Below are positions 37,416 through 49,577 of a stretch of DNA of 64,000 bases, one piece after another. A program made the position numbers and the translations under genes. The DNA is from Ophiocordyceps camponoti-saundersi (nom. inval.) (Eukaryota; Ascomycota; Sordariomycetes; Hypocreales; Ophiocordycipitaceae). The DNA lies in assembly GCA_003339415.1 (NCBI GenBank), contig PDHQ01000145.1, positions 1-64,000 on the forward strand. The letters run 5' to 3'. The notes beneath the pieces are model-generated. The model ran no database searches. It had not been told where the DNA came from and worked only from the letters and a program-made list of their open reading frames with translations. The first letter of the stretch is position 1. Every line of letters starts with the position of its first letter.

Positions 37416-38900
37416 ATAATTTATATACTAATATATATCGTATAGCTTAGAACTATCTTATATATATTTTAAAAGGGGGCAAAACTAGAGAACTTAGAGT
37501 AAAACCCTCCCCTTAAGCGTTACCTTAGCTTTAGGTTAGACCCCGCCTATACCCGGTATTTTATATATTTAATAAGTTAAGTATTAACTAATAATTTAGA
37601 AGCTAATATTTCCCCTAAAGCGGACTCCGCGGTAGTAAAAGTATATATAAACTAAGTTTAATATAACGTCTATATAGCTTATTTATCCTCTTAGCTATTA
37701 TTATTATTATAAACTAAATCCTTAGATTTAATTAAAATAGCCTTAATAATCTAATTTATCGAGGCCTTATTAATATAGCTTAGAAATATATAAAGGTTTT
37801 ACTATTTTATAATAAACCTTATAATAGCTAATTTCGAAAAGTAGCTAGATTATTATAGTAAAGCTATAAATAAGTATAAAGTCGGAGTTAGAGGAGGAGG
37901 TATTACTATATTCGCTTTTTAGTATTTTTACCTTAGCTTTTATTAATTTCTAGTTAGCGCTAAAAAAAGAGGAGGAGGGGTAATATATATAAAATTCTAG
38001 TTTATAAACTTTTAAAATTAGGTAATATATATATCCTTCGCCTAATCTTATACCGCTCTTATCTTAAGGTAAAGTTAATTTTACTTAAAATAAGACCCCT
38101 AATAAGAAAAGTAATAATATAGTTTTTTTTATAAGCTATAAAGTAAGTAGATTTACTTTTTATATATAAAATAGTAAAATATTTACTATATTATAACCTC
38201 GCTATATAATATTTAGTAATATATTTAAATTAATAATATTTAAAATATTATTAAAGTTAAACTTTTAATATATATAATTTAATATTAAAAATCTCCGCTT
38301 ATATTATTATATTTTTATTATAAATCTAGTTTATATTTATTATATTATTAATAATAATTATTAAGAAACTTTACTAAGTTTTAGAATAATATTTTTTTTA
38401 TATATAATTATATTATTAAAACTTTATTAAATAACTTAATCTTTTTTTAAAAAGTTTCCTTACCGCCTTATTATAAAGCTTACGCTAGTACTCTTTTTAT
38501 AATAAAAGTATAACTTTTATTAATTAAGTATACTTTTTTTTAAAAAATAATATAAAGCTATTTTAAATTAAACTAAAGCTTATAAATAATATTTTAAAAT
38601 ATTATTATAATATTACTACTAAGTAATCTCCTTATTATAAGAGCTTAGCTTTATTTATAAAATCCGCGGTTAATATTTATTATAATTACTTTAAGTCCTT
38701 AAACTTAAAATAAAATAATTATAAAGTTAAAATAAATTATAAGCTATTATTTATATTACTTAAAAACTTACTTTTTAATAATTTTTTTTAGCGCTTTAGC
38801 TATAATTATAGCTTATATTAAAGAAATTCCGCTTCCCCTAAAGCTATAAAAAAAAGAGGAAACTATAGCTATAATAGCTAAGAAAATATTATTAATTAAT
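37416..38900 (-). repeat. rep-A copy E (first part of a copy continued at 45622)
   Basis: Inverted rep-A copy that stops at attattaattaat (38888-38900). The missing last 380 bp are found at 45622-46003, which begins with the same 13 bases. E plus F gives one normal-length rep-A of about 1.86 kb. Confidence 0.88.
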
Positions 38901-39273
38901 ATTATTATTATAATACTCTAAAGGCTATAAAAGTAGCTGCTAGAACCTTAGCAGTAAGTTAAGTAAGAAAAACCCTCCTAAAAGAGGTAAAACCCCCCGC
39001 TATATAGTAAGACCGCGTCCGGCTCGGGGCCGGGCTAGGCGCTCTGCGCGTATAAAAAAAGTAACTATCGGTTACGGTAATACTATATAATATAAAAAAA
39101 GATAAGGAAAGATAGATAAGATAAGGAAAAGATAATAGTAGCGGCGGTACGTATTACCTATATATGCTAGTATATACCTCCCTAGCCTCTAAGTATATAT
39201 TACTTAACTTTTAGGTATATAGCTATATACCTCCTTTACGTATAGTATATACCTAGGTACGTACCCTTTTTTT

Positions 39274-39307
39274 AAGCTTTCCTAATCGGGAAGCCTTTCT
39301 AATCGGA
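39274..39307. promoter_or_regulatory. Two 17-bp tandem palindromic units upstream of X1 TATA box
   Basis: Units aagctttcctaatcggg and aagcctttctaatcgga. The X2 counterpart has three exact units with the perfect palindrome ttcctaattaggaa. The distance from the last unit to the TATA box is about 40 bp in both copies, suggesting a conserved binding site array. Confidence 0.65.
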
Positions 39308-39346
39308 AAGTTATTTTTTATAAATTAGTAACTTAAGGCCTAAGGG

Positions 39347-39354
39347 TATATAAA
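39347..39354 (+). promoter_or_regulatory. TATA box of X1 (tatataaa)
   Basis: In the context gggtatataaaggagg, conserved in X2 as agtatataaaaaaggg at the same distance from the palindromic units, and upstream of the long plus-strand frame. Confidence 0.55.
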
Positions 39355-39439
39355 GGAGGGGGGGGTCGCTCTTACTAATATAGGCGGGCTATTATTATCT
39401 TATTATTTTTTTAGTAATTTTAACTATATAAGTAATTTT

Positions 39440-40565
39440 TAGCGCGCGTAACTAGTTCGTAGCTAACTTATATTAGAGTAGAATACCCGCTAAACTTAAC
39501 TTTCCTTAAGTAATATCTTATATAGGGTATATTAGTACGCTTATTAGCTTTAAGGACTTTTATTAAGTATAAAAAAGTAAATACTTAGCTTTAGCATATA
39601 TTTATATTTACTAATAATTAAGGTAAATTATTTAAGCGCGGCCTATATTAAATATACAAATAATCGTATTAAGTATTAGCTAATTAATAATCCCGCTATA
39701 GCCGAAGCTATTCGCGCTATAGTTAAAGTTACTTACTAGCTAAGCTTTAATTATAATATTTAAATAATAAGTAATATTAAGGTTATATTAAGTTCGCGGT
39801 AAGTTTTATACTAATAAGTATAGTAGAAAAATATAATTTAGCGCGTTAAAAAAATATATACTATCGCGTATTATAATAATATTTACGCTAATTAAGTTAT
39901 ATAAGCGGCTACTAGCTATATACCGCTTTAAAGCTTATAGCCTCCCGCTATCGAAAAGGACCTTATTATTAATATAACTAAAAATCTAACTAGCGTTAAC
40001 TAACTTATTACTATTATATTAGCTTAAATATAGAAATAGCGTATTTTCTATATATAAGTAATTAACTTTTTTAAATAATTAACTAAGAAGCTATATTATA
40101 TCCGCTATATTATTAAGAATAAAGCGCGCTTATAAGAGAGCCTATTTTCTATTAATTATCCTCCTATCTTTTATACTCCGCCTTTTATTACTAATTCCGC
40201 TTCTATCTTAGTACTTATTAAGTCTAAGTTTAAGTTAGAGGCTAATAAGCTTAGTAAGCTTAAGATTACTCTTACCCTAAGCGTTAAGGTTACCCTCGCC
40301 GCCGAGGAGGATATTATTAGCGCTTATACCGTAACCGCGCCGCCTCCTTATAAGGAGATCTTTAATCTTATTTAAAATAGCCTAATTAATAATATATTAA
40401 TTAATAAAAACTTTACGATATCGGTTAGTAACTATACTATATTTAGTAAGGAGGAGGAGCTAGCTATAAAAAAGAAATAAGTAGCTTTAGTTTGCGCTTA
40501 TAATTATAGTTAAGGTTAGGGCTATAGCCGAGGCCGCGGCCGTAATAAGCGCGGTTAGTCCCGCG
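39440..40565 (+). pseudogene. X1 first reading frame, about 370 residues, Arg/Gly-rich C-terminus
   Basis: One frame runs through with only RIP-type stops (taa/tag where caa/cag or tgg is plausible). Seen segments are INNPAIAEAIRAIVKVTY (about 39690-39745), then PPAIEKDLIINITKNLTSVN (about 39942), EEDIISAYTVTAPPPYKEIF (about 40300) and a basic Gly-rich tail YSRGRGRNKRG (about 40518-40550). Such tails bind RNA or DNA, as in gag-like or nucleocapsid proteins of retroelements. X2 has the parallel frame, with IKSKLKLNKLSK matching IKSKFKLEANKLSK. I cannot name the family. Confidence 0.5.
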
Positions 40566-40589
40566 CTTCGCGCGGTTAAGTTAATATTT

Positions 40590-42720
40590 TATATATAATT
40601 AAAATAGTTTAGCTTTAAAGCTAAGTAAGTAGCTAATAAGATAAATAATAAAATTATCGCTATAAAGCGGCCTTTATATATCCGTTATAAGGCTAAAGGC
40701 CTTATCTTTTTTATTTATTTTACTTTTATAAAGTAATATTATAAGGTTAAATTAATATAGTTATTTAAGTAAAAGAAATTAGCGTATAAGTTTAGCTATA
40801 AATTAAGGGTTATTAAGCGCTTTAGTAAAGTTATATTAATTTTATATTAGTTACTAGTTAATATTAAGGAGTAGCTTATTTTTATAAGTAAAAATATAGT
40901 TAAGAAAGATATATAGTATTATTTCGTCCTTATTATTATAAGGGCACTTTTTTAAAATTATTTTAGGGACTTTACGGGCTTAGAGAAAGGAATTAAGTTT
41001 AATATATTTAGTTTAAAATTATATAAGTATTATATAAATAAACTTAGGAAATCTTTTATAAATATATAAGGCGGTCCTAGCCTTAAGCTATAGCGGTTTA
41101 TTAATAAGGTAGCTATAAGATTACTTATACTTCTTAAGCTTACTTTTTTAGGAATACTATTAAAGGAGCTATTTTTCTTAGAATTTAATATCGAAGTTAC
41201 GTTATATATATTTAGCTTTTAGTTTAGGTTTAGTTTATATTTTATAGAATTCTTTTAAATCCTATAATACTTAATATTTCTATTAATAAGGGCGCTTTTT
41301 ACGCTTATATCTAACTTACTTAGTAGCTTTCTTTATTATAATACGGATAAGGTTTACTATACCTATATATTAAAAGCGGTAATAAATATAAGCTATCTAG
41401 TAAGTAAAATATAAGTTAAGGGGGGAATAAAAGCCTTTACTTTAATATAATAAAAAAAGGTAGCTTTATAAGCTTTAATAATAATTTTTAAGTATTTAAA
41501 CTATTTTATAGCTAGCGCTTTTATAATAAAGCTATATAGTTTCCCCCTTAATTATATAAGCGGGGTAAACTAAAATATACTAAATATAATCGCTAATTTA
41601 ATAGCTTTAATATATACCTCCCTTACTTTTAATAAGGTATAACCTTATATTAATATAATAATCTTAGTAAAAGCTAGGTATTAGCGCTTAAGTTTAGCGG
41701 CGAGTTTTAAAAAGTAGGATTTCTATTAAAATTTATAGTATAGCTAAACCCTTAAAAATCTCGCTTCTTATATAAGCTAAACTATCTTTATATTAAGCTA
41801 AAGCTAAGTTATATCCGCTTTCCTAGCTTTTATAAAATATATTAACTCGCTTTTAGCCGGCTAAAAAATTATTTTATACTTAAGGGCTTATTATTTATAA
41901 ATTCGCTACGCCCGCTTAAGTTAGAAAAGTACTTAGGCCTTATCGCGTCTAATACTAAGTATATTAGTATTATTAGCGAAGCTTATTATAAGTAATCTAA
42001 TTACTAAGTTTAGATATTAATATAGTAAAAATATATATAATAAGAAAAGGATTAGTAATATAAGGGACTTTTAAAAAACCTTTTATTAAATTAGGAAAGC
42101 GTTACTAAGCTTATAGTTAAACTTAAGCTATAAGGTTTTAATAATAAGATAAGAATAAATAAATATTATAACTTATTTAAGAAAGCTTAGGTAATCGAGA
42201 ATAACTATTAGCTTATTATAAAAAATATAATTAAAAGCTTTAGTAAAATTTAGTAAAAAGAGCGAGGCGGTGCCGCCTTAGTTTTAGATAATCTTAATAG
42301 TTTTAGTAAGTATAAGGATTACGGTATTAGTAAAATATTATAGCTTATTACTTATTTAGCTATTTAAGAGGATATTAGCCGCTTCCGTTATAAACGCTAT
42401 TTTCCTAATAATAATTATTTCTAAAACTTTCCTTATTATATTAAGGAGTAAAATTAGCCTATATTTACTTAGGGTATAATATATAGCTAATAGTTTACTT
42501 ACTTTATAGATAATTATAATATTAAAAGCTTTAAATTATAATAAGAAATAGCCGCTATTAATATAGCTTTAGAAGATCTTTTAGAAGATTTAGATAAGGG
42601 GGGGTTTATATCTTTTTAGGAACCTAACTAAGATCTTATTAAGGCTAGCGGACTTTTATAAAGCGATTAAGAAAAAGGCGGAGTAAATATTATTAGTAAT
42701 AATCGAATATTTAATAAGGA
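40590..42720 (+). pseudogene. X1 second coding region, unclassified
   Basis: A degraded plus-strand region continuing after the Arg/Gly-rich tail. A less damaged C-terminal part at about 42370-42660 reads EDISRFRYKRYFPNNNYF, later FTYFIDNYNIKSFKLQ and EIAAINIALEDLLEDLDKG. The matching part of X2 lies at about 49660-49850. The earlier part is Leu/Ile-rich with many stops. No RT, transposase or recombinase catalytic motif could be pinned down. Confidence 0.4.
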
Positions 42721-44145
42721 AAGGAGGGAAAGGTTTATCTAAGGTAAGAGGAGGGGCTAAGGCGGTAGGAGTAGGGAAAAATTACTAGCTAAGTAAAATC
42801 GCTTTATTTAAGAAAGTAAATATTAAGTTTAAATTAGGGCTTTTCTATAGCGTTAATATATATATAAGCTTTAGCGGGGCCTAGCTTCGGAGCTAGGCTT
42901 AATATTTTATTATTTAAAATATTACTAAGTTTATTAAGATATTATCGAAAAAGTCGCGCTAAGCTTTATAGTAGGCCGCGCTAATTATAGATTTCTATAC
43001 TTTCGTTATTTTCTAATAATCTTATTAGTAAAAGTTAGTAAAGTTAGCTTTTTAATATTTTTAAGCTCGCTTAGCGGCCGCTATAATAGCCGCTATCGCC
43101 CGATTTTACTAATTTTATATTATAAGGTATATATAAATATATAATAGTATTATAATTTCTATTATTATTTCTAGCTATTTATATAGTAAAGTAACTACTT
43201 TTTCTAAGTTTTTAAGTATAAAGGTATAATATAATTTAAGCTTAAGTTAGTTTTATACCTTAGCTATAAGTATATCTAAGTAAAAAAAGCGCTAAATCTT
43301 AGTTAATATAATATTAAAGTAAAAGTTAGTATTTATATAGATAATTTACGAAATATAGTTAGAGCTAATAAGGTTAAGGTTATTTCCTTAATATATCGCT
43401 TAGTAGTTTAGCGTAGCTTAAGCTAGGTTAATAGTATTAGTTTATTTATTATATATTTCCTAGGTAACTTCGCTTAGAGGCGTGATAAGTCTAAGATAAA
43501 AGCTAATTATAAGATTAAGAAAGTTAGCTATTTTAAGGGAGGACTTTTTATAATAGTCCTATAAGGGGTAATAAAGGTTAAAATCGCTATATAAAAAAGT
43601 AGCTATTAAAGTTAGGTTAAGGTAAAGAAGGTTACGCTATAAAAAGGGGCTAGACTAGATTACTAATAAGAGTAAGTAAATAGATATAATTTATAATAAA
43701 AGTATAATATAAAAAAAGATAGAAGCTATATTAGGTATAGTAAAAAATATCTAAAAGGAGGGGTTTAGTTATTTATAAATATAAAAAATCGCTTAGTTAC
43801 TAAAATTTATAAGTTTATATAATAAGATACTAGGAAGCGGAGAGTATCCGAATTAATTACGCTATAATTCCTATAAATAAATAAAATTATAGCTAATAAG
43901 GCTATAAAGCGCGGTATAGATAAGATAATTACGCTTTTATATATTTTAAAAAAAAGTTTTAATTTTTATTAAAAGTAAGGGAGGTAAAAGTTTATAATTA
44001 TATTAAAGTAAAAGAGGGGGCGGAAAAAGGGGCGGGGGAGGGGGCGGAGGAGGGTATAATAAAAAAGGAAAGGGTAGGAGGGGGAGGATAAGTTTCCTAA
44101 GCTTTGCCGCTACCCTATCCGCTATAAGGTCCGGGGGTAATGCCG
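42721..44145 (-). other. Internal LINE sequence, unresolved
   Basis: Between X1 and ORF1 of the LINE. Minus-strand frames contain runs such as EITLTLLALTIFRKLS (about 43350) that could be endonuclease remnants, but the evidence is too weak to assign. A purine-rich, G-rich block lies at about 44010-44085. Confidence 0.3.
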
Positions 44146-45560
44146 CTCCCGCCTTAGCCCCTTTTCGGTACTAGGGCGGGCTTATTATTTATATTAAAAT
44201 AGAGTATAGCTTACGATTATATAAGGGCCGCGCGTAACCGCTTCTAGGACTAGATTTTAGTAAAGCTATTACTAATCTAAGATTAGGTTAGCTAAGAGTA
44301 GTCCTAAAACTTATAAAGTTAGTATATATAGTTACTATATATTTAGTTTTAGTATACCTTCGTAGTAAGGTAGTTTCGGGATTATAAGGCGTAGTTTCCT
44401 TTATATAGAATATAGTTTTTAGTATTAATCTTAGTAAGGGCTAGATATACGCTCTCCTTTTCTAAGTATATTATAGCTATATATATTTTATAATATAGCT
44501 ACTTTTAGTAGTATTTTACTATATACTTATATTAATAGTATTAATAGTACTATTAGGGTTATATTATATTATTATAAACTTTTATATAGGAGATTTCTAC
44601 GTTTATAACTAAGCTATTTTATATAAGTTTATTAGCGTTTATTATATTAATAATTTCTAAGATAATATAAGTGCGCGTAGCTCCCTTATTACGGGGCTAG
44701 AGCGCTTAAACTTAGGTAATATTAACTTTATTATATTTCTTAATTTATTATAAGAGTATATCTTAATTATTATAAGCGGCCCTTACTTATACTTTTTTCG
44801 CTATAATAAAGAAAGTTTTCTAGCTATAAACCGCCCCCTTACTAAAAATAATAAGGATTTACTTAACTAAGCCTACTTATCTCTTATATTCTAGATAGAA
44901 TATAATTATTATATCTTTACTAAAAAGTTATCTTATAGCTAATATAGCCTTATATTTTAAAGCTATATTCGCAGCCTATACGATCTTTTATAAAATTAGC
45001 TATAAAGTATTTATATTAATTATAATATCTTTTATAAATATAGTAACTTCTTTATTAAAGCGATTAGGGACGGGTTTAACTATTATACCGCTAGTAGCAG
45101 CTACGGAAGCCTAAGATAGCTAAGTTAGACTAATATTAAAGCTAATAATTTATAGAAATACTTTTTATATAGCTTAAGTAACTATTTTCTTAATTAACTT
45201 AATAATCTTAGGTAAAAGTTAGGTAATATTCTAATTTAAGGGGGTTATAAATTTCTTACGAAGTTTAGCTTTAAAAGCTACTATGATATTTTAAGTATCG
45301 GAGAACGCCGCGGTAAGCACTACTATAGCTAATTTATTATAAGCTTCCTTTATATCGCTATCATAAAGGTCCCGTACTTACTCTGCTTCTCCTCCTATTC
45401 TAACGCTACTATTATATTATCTTTAGCCGGATTAGGGGTATTATAAGGACTATCCTAATCCCCGCGTACCCCTATCTATAATTATAGGCTCGTCGCTTAC
45501 TTTTTAGGCCCCGGCTAAAGCCGCCGCGAGCGCTATTAACTTCTTCTCGGTAATAAATAT
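44010..45560 (-). pseudogene. LINE ORF1 (gag-like) remnant
   Basis: Minus-strand frame near the 5' end of the LINE. Around revcomp 44890-45090 it reads FNKEVTIFIKDIIININTL, then ALKYKAILAIR and LFSKDIIII. This corresponds to the fungal Tad-clade ORF1 pattern of a KEVT-I-I start, an alanine-rich helix, A-R-L-SGDI and a following E-K/R stretch, which form an RNA-binding gag-like domain. Revcomp of about 44010-44110 is Pro/Ser/Ala-rich (SSAPSPAPFSAPS), a typical low-complexity linker, and explains the G-rich plus strand. Stops are of RIP type. I saw no clear CCHC knuckle. Confidence 0.55.
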
Positions 45561-45621
45561 ATAGTAAAGAGCGAAAGATTAAGTAATAGGTCCTATTCTA
45601 TTTTCGTAAAAAGTTATTTTA

Positions 45622-46003
45622 ATTATTAATTAATAAAGTTAAGGTAAAAAGGGTATTTCCTCGGACTTTTTTAAACTTTACTACTTATTTAATAATTACT
45701 TATATAAAGATAAAAATATCTCTTAAAATAATTTTATTAATATTTACTTTAGCTTTTAATAAGGTAATAAATATAATAAATTTTTAAGTCTAAGATTATT
45801 ATAATTCGGAATAAAGCTATATTCTAAGTAAAAAATTTTCGCGGTTACGATTAACTTATATAGCGTCGCCCTCCCCCTTAAAGTTACTTAGGGCGCGGCT
45901 AGCTATCGCTATAAGGTAATAGAGGGAGCGGAGTCCGCTTATAATATAAGAATAAGAAGTCTGTATCCGCGTCGCTATAAGCGCGGAGTCCGTGGAATAT
46001 ATA
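45622..46003 (-). repeat. rep-A copy F (last part of the copy begun at 37416)
   Basis: It aligns with the last 380 bp of copies C and D, starts with the 13-bp duplication shared with E, and ends gtccgtggaatatataat. The terminal hairpin tccgcg-(tcgctataag)-cgcgga at 45966-45987 is intact here with a 6-bp stem; in C and D one arm is mutated. Confidence 0.88.
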
Positions 46004-46142
46004 ATATTTAATAAAAATAGATAAAAATAAGGAAAAGATAAGGAAAAGATAAGGAGCGGTATATATTACTCCTTATATTAATATATATTACCCTGCTAAG
46101 TAAATATATACTTTTTAACTAATTAGTATATAGCTATATATT

Positions 46143-46193
46143 AAGCTTTCCTAATTAGGAAGCTTTCCTAATTAGGAAGCTTTCCTAATTAGG
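46143..46193. promoter_or_regulatory. Three exact 17-bp tandem palindromic units upstream of X2 TATA box
   Basis: Three perfect copies of aagctttcctaattagg, each including the palindrome ttcctaattaggaa across the unit junction. They end about 39 bp before tatataaaa (46232-46240). Their perfect identity in a mutated element may reflect that the motif has no CpA or TpG, or recent expansion. Confidence 0.75.
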
Positions 46194-46231
46194 AAATTAT
46201 TTATATAAATTAGTAACTTAAAGCTTAAAAG

Positions 46232-46240
46232 TATATAAAA
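46232..46240 (+). promoter_or_regulatory. TATA box of X2 (tatataaaa)
   Basis: Same position relative to the palindromic units and the downstream frame as in X1. Confidence 0.5.
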
Positions 46241-46299
46241 AAGGGAGTAGTTATTTTACTAATATAGTTAAGGTAATTATATATTATTATATTTTAATT

Positions 46300-47480
46300 A
46301 ATTAAACAGCTTTCTAGTTTTATATTAGTTTATAGCTAACTTATACTAAGAGTAAAATACCCCTTATATATAACTCTTTAAAAGATATTTTATATTATAA
46401 GTATATTAGGTAGCTAATTAATAAAGGTAAACTTTATTAGGTATAAAAGAGTAAGTTTTAAAGTTTCTTACCTTAGTATATACTTATAATTACTAGTATT
46501 TAAACTAAACTAGTTAAGTATAGTATTTAAAAATATATAAATAATTATATAAAATATAAAGCGATTAAAAATTCTATTATAAAGGAAGCTATTTATATAG
46601 CGGTAAAAGTAGCTTAATAGCTAAGCTTTAGTTATAATACTTAGATAATAAGTAATAACTTACTTTATATAAAGTTTACGGTAAGTTTTATAATAATAAA
46701 AATAATAGAAAAATATAATTTAATATATTAATAAAACCCGCGTTATTATATATCGTAATAATACTTATATTAATTAAGTTATTTAAGCGGCTACTAGCTA
46801 TATACCGCTTTAAGGTTTATAGCCCCTTACTATTAGTAAGGACTTTATTATTAAAGTAACTAAGGGCTTATTTAATATTAACTAACTTATTATAGCTATA
46901 TTAGCTTAAATATAAAATAGCGTATTTCTTATATTTAAGCTATTAACTTTTTTAAATAAATAAATAAAAAGTTACGCTATATTTACTACGCTATTAAAAA
47001 TAAGGCGGGGTTATAAGAAATATTATCTCTTTATAATTATTCTTTTATTTTATACTCTTTATCTCTTATTATTAAGGCTACTACCGCTATTATACTTATT
47101 AAATCTAAGTTAAAGCTTAATAAGCTTAGTAAAATAAAGCTAGCCTTTATTAAGCTTAAGTCTGCCCCTATTATTAAAAAGAACGCTATTAGCGCTAATA
47201 GCGTAACTGCGCCGCCTTTAACTAAGGAGCTTTTCATCCTAGTTTAAAATAATCTAAATAATAATATACTTAAAAATAAAAACTACGCGACCCTAGCTAG
47301 TAACTATATTATATCCGCTAAAAAGCTTACGGTTAAAAAAAGGTAGGAGCTTATAGTTAAAAAAAATATAAGTTAATTACTTTAAGTTATACTTATAATT
47401 ATAATTATAGTTACGGCTATAGCTATAGCTATAGCTATAATATTAACGGATATACTTATACTTTACGCGGTTAAATTAGT
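46300..47480 (+). pseudogene. X2 first reading frame, partner of the X1 frame at 39440
   Basis: Plus-strand degraded frame parallel to X1. At 47020-47230 it reads IKSKLKLNKLSK, then KKNAISANSVTAPPLTKEL, matching X1's AYTVTAPPPYKEI region. The Arg/Gly tail of X1 is here replaced by a run of Ala/Ile codons from cgn/ggn decay (about 47400-47445). The X1 copy is the better one for reconstruction of the family by alignment. Confidence 0.5.
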
Positions 47481-49166
47481 TTTTTATATATAGTTAGTAG
47501 TTTAAATTTAAAGCTAAGTAAGCGGTTAATAAAATAAATAATATAAGTTTATTACTATATTATAACTATTATATATTTATCTTCGGACTAAAGTCCCCTT
47601 TCTCCTTTATATTATTAAGTAAAAATATAAAGTTAAACTAGTAAAGTCTTTTTAATAAAAAAACTAATATATAAGTTATATAGTAAATTAAAAGTTATTA
47701 AGTACTTTAATAAGATCTCTCTAATTATATATTAATTACTAGTTAGTATTAAGTAAAAGCTTATTACTATAAGTAAAGGTATAATTAAGAAAAATATATA
47801 TAATTATTTTATTATTACTATTATATAAGTATTATTTTAATATTACCTTAAGTACTTTATATACTTAAAGGAAAAAGTTAAGTTTAATATAACCGGTTTT
47901 AAGTTATATAAATACTATATTAATAAACTTAGGAAATCTTTTATATATATATAAGGCGGACCTAGCCTTATATTATAGTAGCTTATTTATAAGGTAGCTA
48001 TAGAACTATTTATACTTTTTAAGCTTATTTTCCTAAGAGTATTATAAAAGAAGCTACTTATTATAAAAATAAATATTAAAGTTATATTATATATAACCCG
48101 CTACTAGCTTAGGGCTAGTTTATATTATATAAAATATTTTTAAGTTTTATAATATTTTATATTTCCTTTAATAAGGGCCTCCCTTATATTTATAATATAC
48201 TTACTTAGCTATTTTCTTTACTACGGTATAGATAAGATTTATTATTTTAATTTACTATAAGTAATTATATATTTATATTATATAATATATAAGGTAAAAG
48301 TTTAAAAGTAAGATAAAAGCTTTAGCTTTACTATAATAAATAAAGGTAGCTTTATAAGCTCTAATAATAACTTTTAGGTATTTAAATTATTTAGTAGCGA
48401 GCGCTTTTATAATAAAGCTATATAGCTTCCCCTTTAGCTATATTAGTAAAGTAAGTTAAAATATGCTAAATATAATAGCTAACCTAATAGCTTTAATATA
48501 AATTCCCTTTATTATAAATAAAGTATAATCTTATATTAATATATTAATCTTAGTAAAAGCTAGGTATTAGCGCTTAAGCTTAGCTAGAAGTTTAAAAAAA
48601 TAAGATTTTTATTATAATTTATAATAAAGCTAAATACTTAAAAGTTATATTTTATATATTAGCTATATTATCTTAGCTCTAAGCTAGAGTTTAGTTATAT
48701 TTATATATTTAGCTTTTATAAAATATATTAACTTACTTTTTACTAATTAGAATATTATTTTATATTTTATAGCTTATTATTTATAAATTTGCTAAGCGCG
48801 ATAAAGTTAAAAAAATACCTAAGCTTTATTATATTTAATATTAAGAATATTAATATTATTTATAAATCTTATTATAAGAAGGCTTATTATTAAGTTAAGG
48901 CGTTAGTATAATAATAATATATATAATAAGAAAAGAACTAATAATATAGGGGACTTTTAAGGAACCCCTTATTAAATTAAAAAAGTATTACTTAGCTAAT
49001 AGTTGAATTTTAGTATTAAGGTTTAGCTAATAAGGTATAATTAGATATATATTATAACTTATTTAAGAAAGCTTAAATAGTTTATAATAATAATTAGCTT
49101 ATTATAAAAAATATAATTAAAAGCCTTAGTAAGGTTTAAAAGTAAAAATAAGGTAATACTACTTTA

Positions 49167-49577
49167 TATAATAAAGTTATAAAATAATTATATATAATAA
49201 ATAATTATAAGGTTATGTAAGTATTATAAAGCTATTATAACTTAATACTAAAACTAGTTAGAAAGTATATAATATATTTCCGGTTATAATAAAGTAGTTA
49301 GATATAGAAAGCAAGTCCTTAAACTATGCTAAGGTCCTAGATAAGACCCCGGGAGCTATAGTTTATATCGCGAGGAGTTTACCTCTAAGTTATAATCTCC
49401 TCGTATATAGTTCGTAATAGTTTCTAATATTATAATTTAGTAAAAATTAGCTTTACTCTTAATATAACTCTTAAAGTGAACCCTTGTTATCTATACTTAT
49501 ATACTCTTCTTTACCTTTTCTAACCTAATTATCGCTATCTCTCTTCCTTAGTTTACCTTATATAAGTTTTCTTTATA
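49167..49577. repeat. LTR-like insertion (411 bp) with 5-bp target-site duplication CTTTA
   Basis: It is absent from X1 and bounded by cttta at 49162-49166 and 49578-49582. It begins tataataaag and ends tttctttata, as expected for TG...CA ends after RIP. It retains ca and tg steps (gaaagcaagtcc, gaacccttgtta), so it is less mutated than X2. No coding capacity was seen, hence probably a solo LTR; no related copy was found in the window. Confidence 0.75.

Larger units (their letters stand above)
39080..42720 (+). mobile_element. Element X1, unclassified, plus strand (partner X2 at 46020-49852)
   Basis: About 3.6 kb homologous to 46020-49852 in the same orientation and outside the LINE pattern on the other strand. 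It opens with gataaggaaaagataa, tandem 17-bp palindromic units (39274-39307) and a TATA box (39347-39354), followed by a long degraded plus-strand frame ending in an Arg/Gly-rich tail, then a second degraded region to about 42700. No LTR pair, terminal inverted repeat or recognised enzyme was found. The outer edges are estimated from the alignment of the two copies. Confidence 0.6.
38901..45621 (-). mobile_element. LINE-type (Tad-like) non-LTR retrotransposon with 13-bp target-site duplication, containing nested X1
   Basis: A 6721-bp block splits one rep-A copy and is bounded by perfect 13-bp repeats (attattaattaat, 38888-38900 and 45622-45634). Long duplications of this kind are made by target-primed reverse transcription. 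The minus-strand 3' end has a TAA-type tail and a 200-bp region repeated at 37210-37410. The 5' end at about 45 kb encodes a degraded ORF1 of the fungal LINE gag type. I could not find a convincing endonuclease or RT, and plus-strand element X1 occupies about 39080-42700, so ORF2 is deleted or unrecognisable. Confidence 0.65.

Noticed and set aside
38913..39110. The repeat shared with 37210-37410 as an LTR pair flanking rep-A copy E
   Set aside because: Its left neighbour is a TTA run in both places and the right copy begins exactly at the 13-bp duplication that splits E from F, so a LINE 3' end fits better than an LTR.
44010..44085. A CpG island or promoter in the G-rich block
   Set aside because: The block is explained by Pro/Ala/Ser codons of the LINE ORF1 linker on the minus strand.
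46143..46193. CRISPR-like array at the 17-bp repeats
   Set aside because: Units are directly abutting with no spacers and the context is eukaryotic.
47037..47237. A 66-codon open frame on the minus strand (MKSSLVKGG...), Leu/Ile-rich and membrane-like
   Set aside because: It lies antisense to the X2 plus-strand frame that aligns with X1 (IKSKLKLNKLSK, VTAPPLTKEL). Its hydrophobicity is a by-product of Lys/Asn/Ser codons on the other strand, and X1 does not keep it open.
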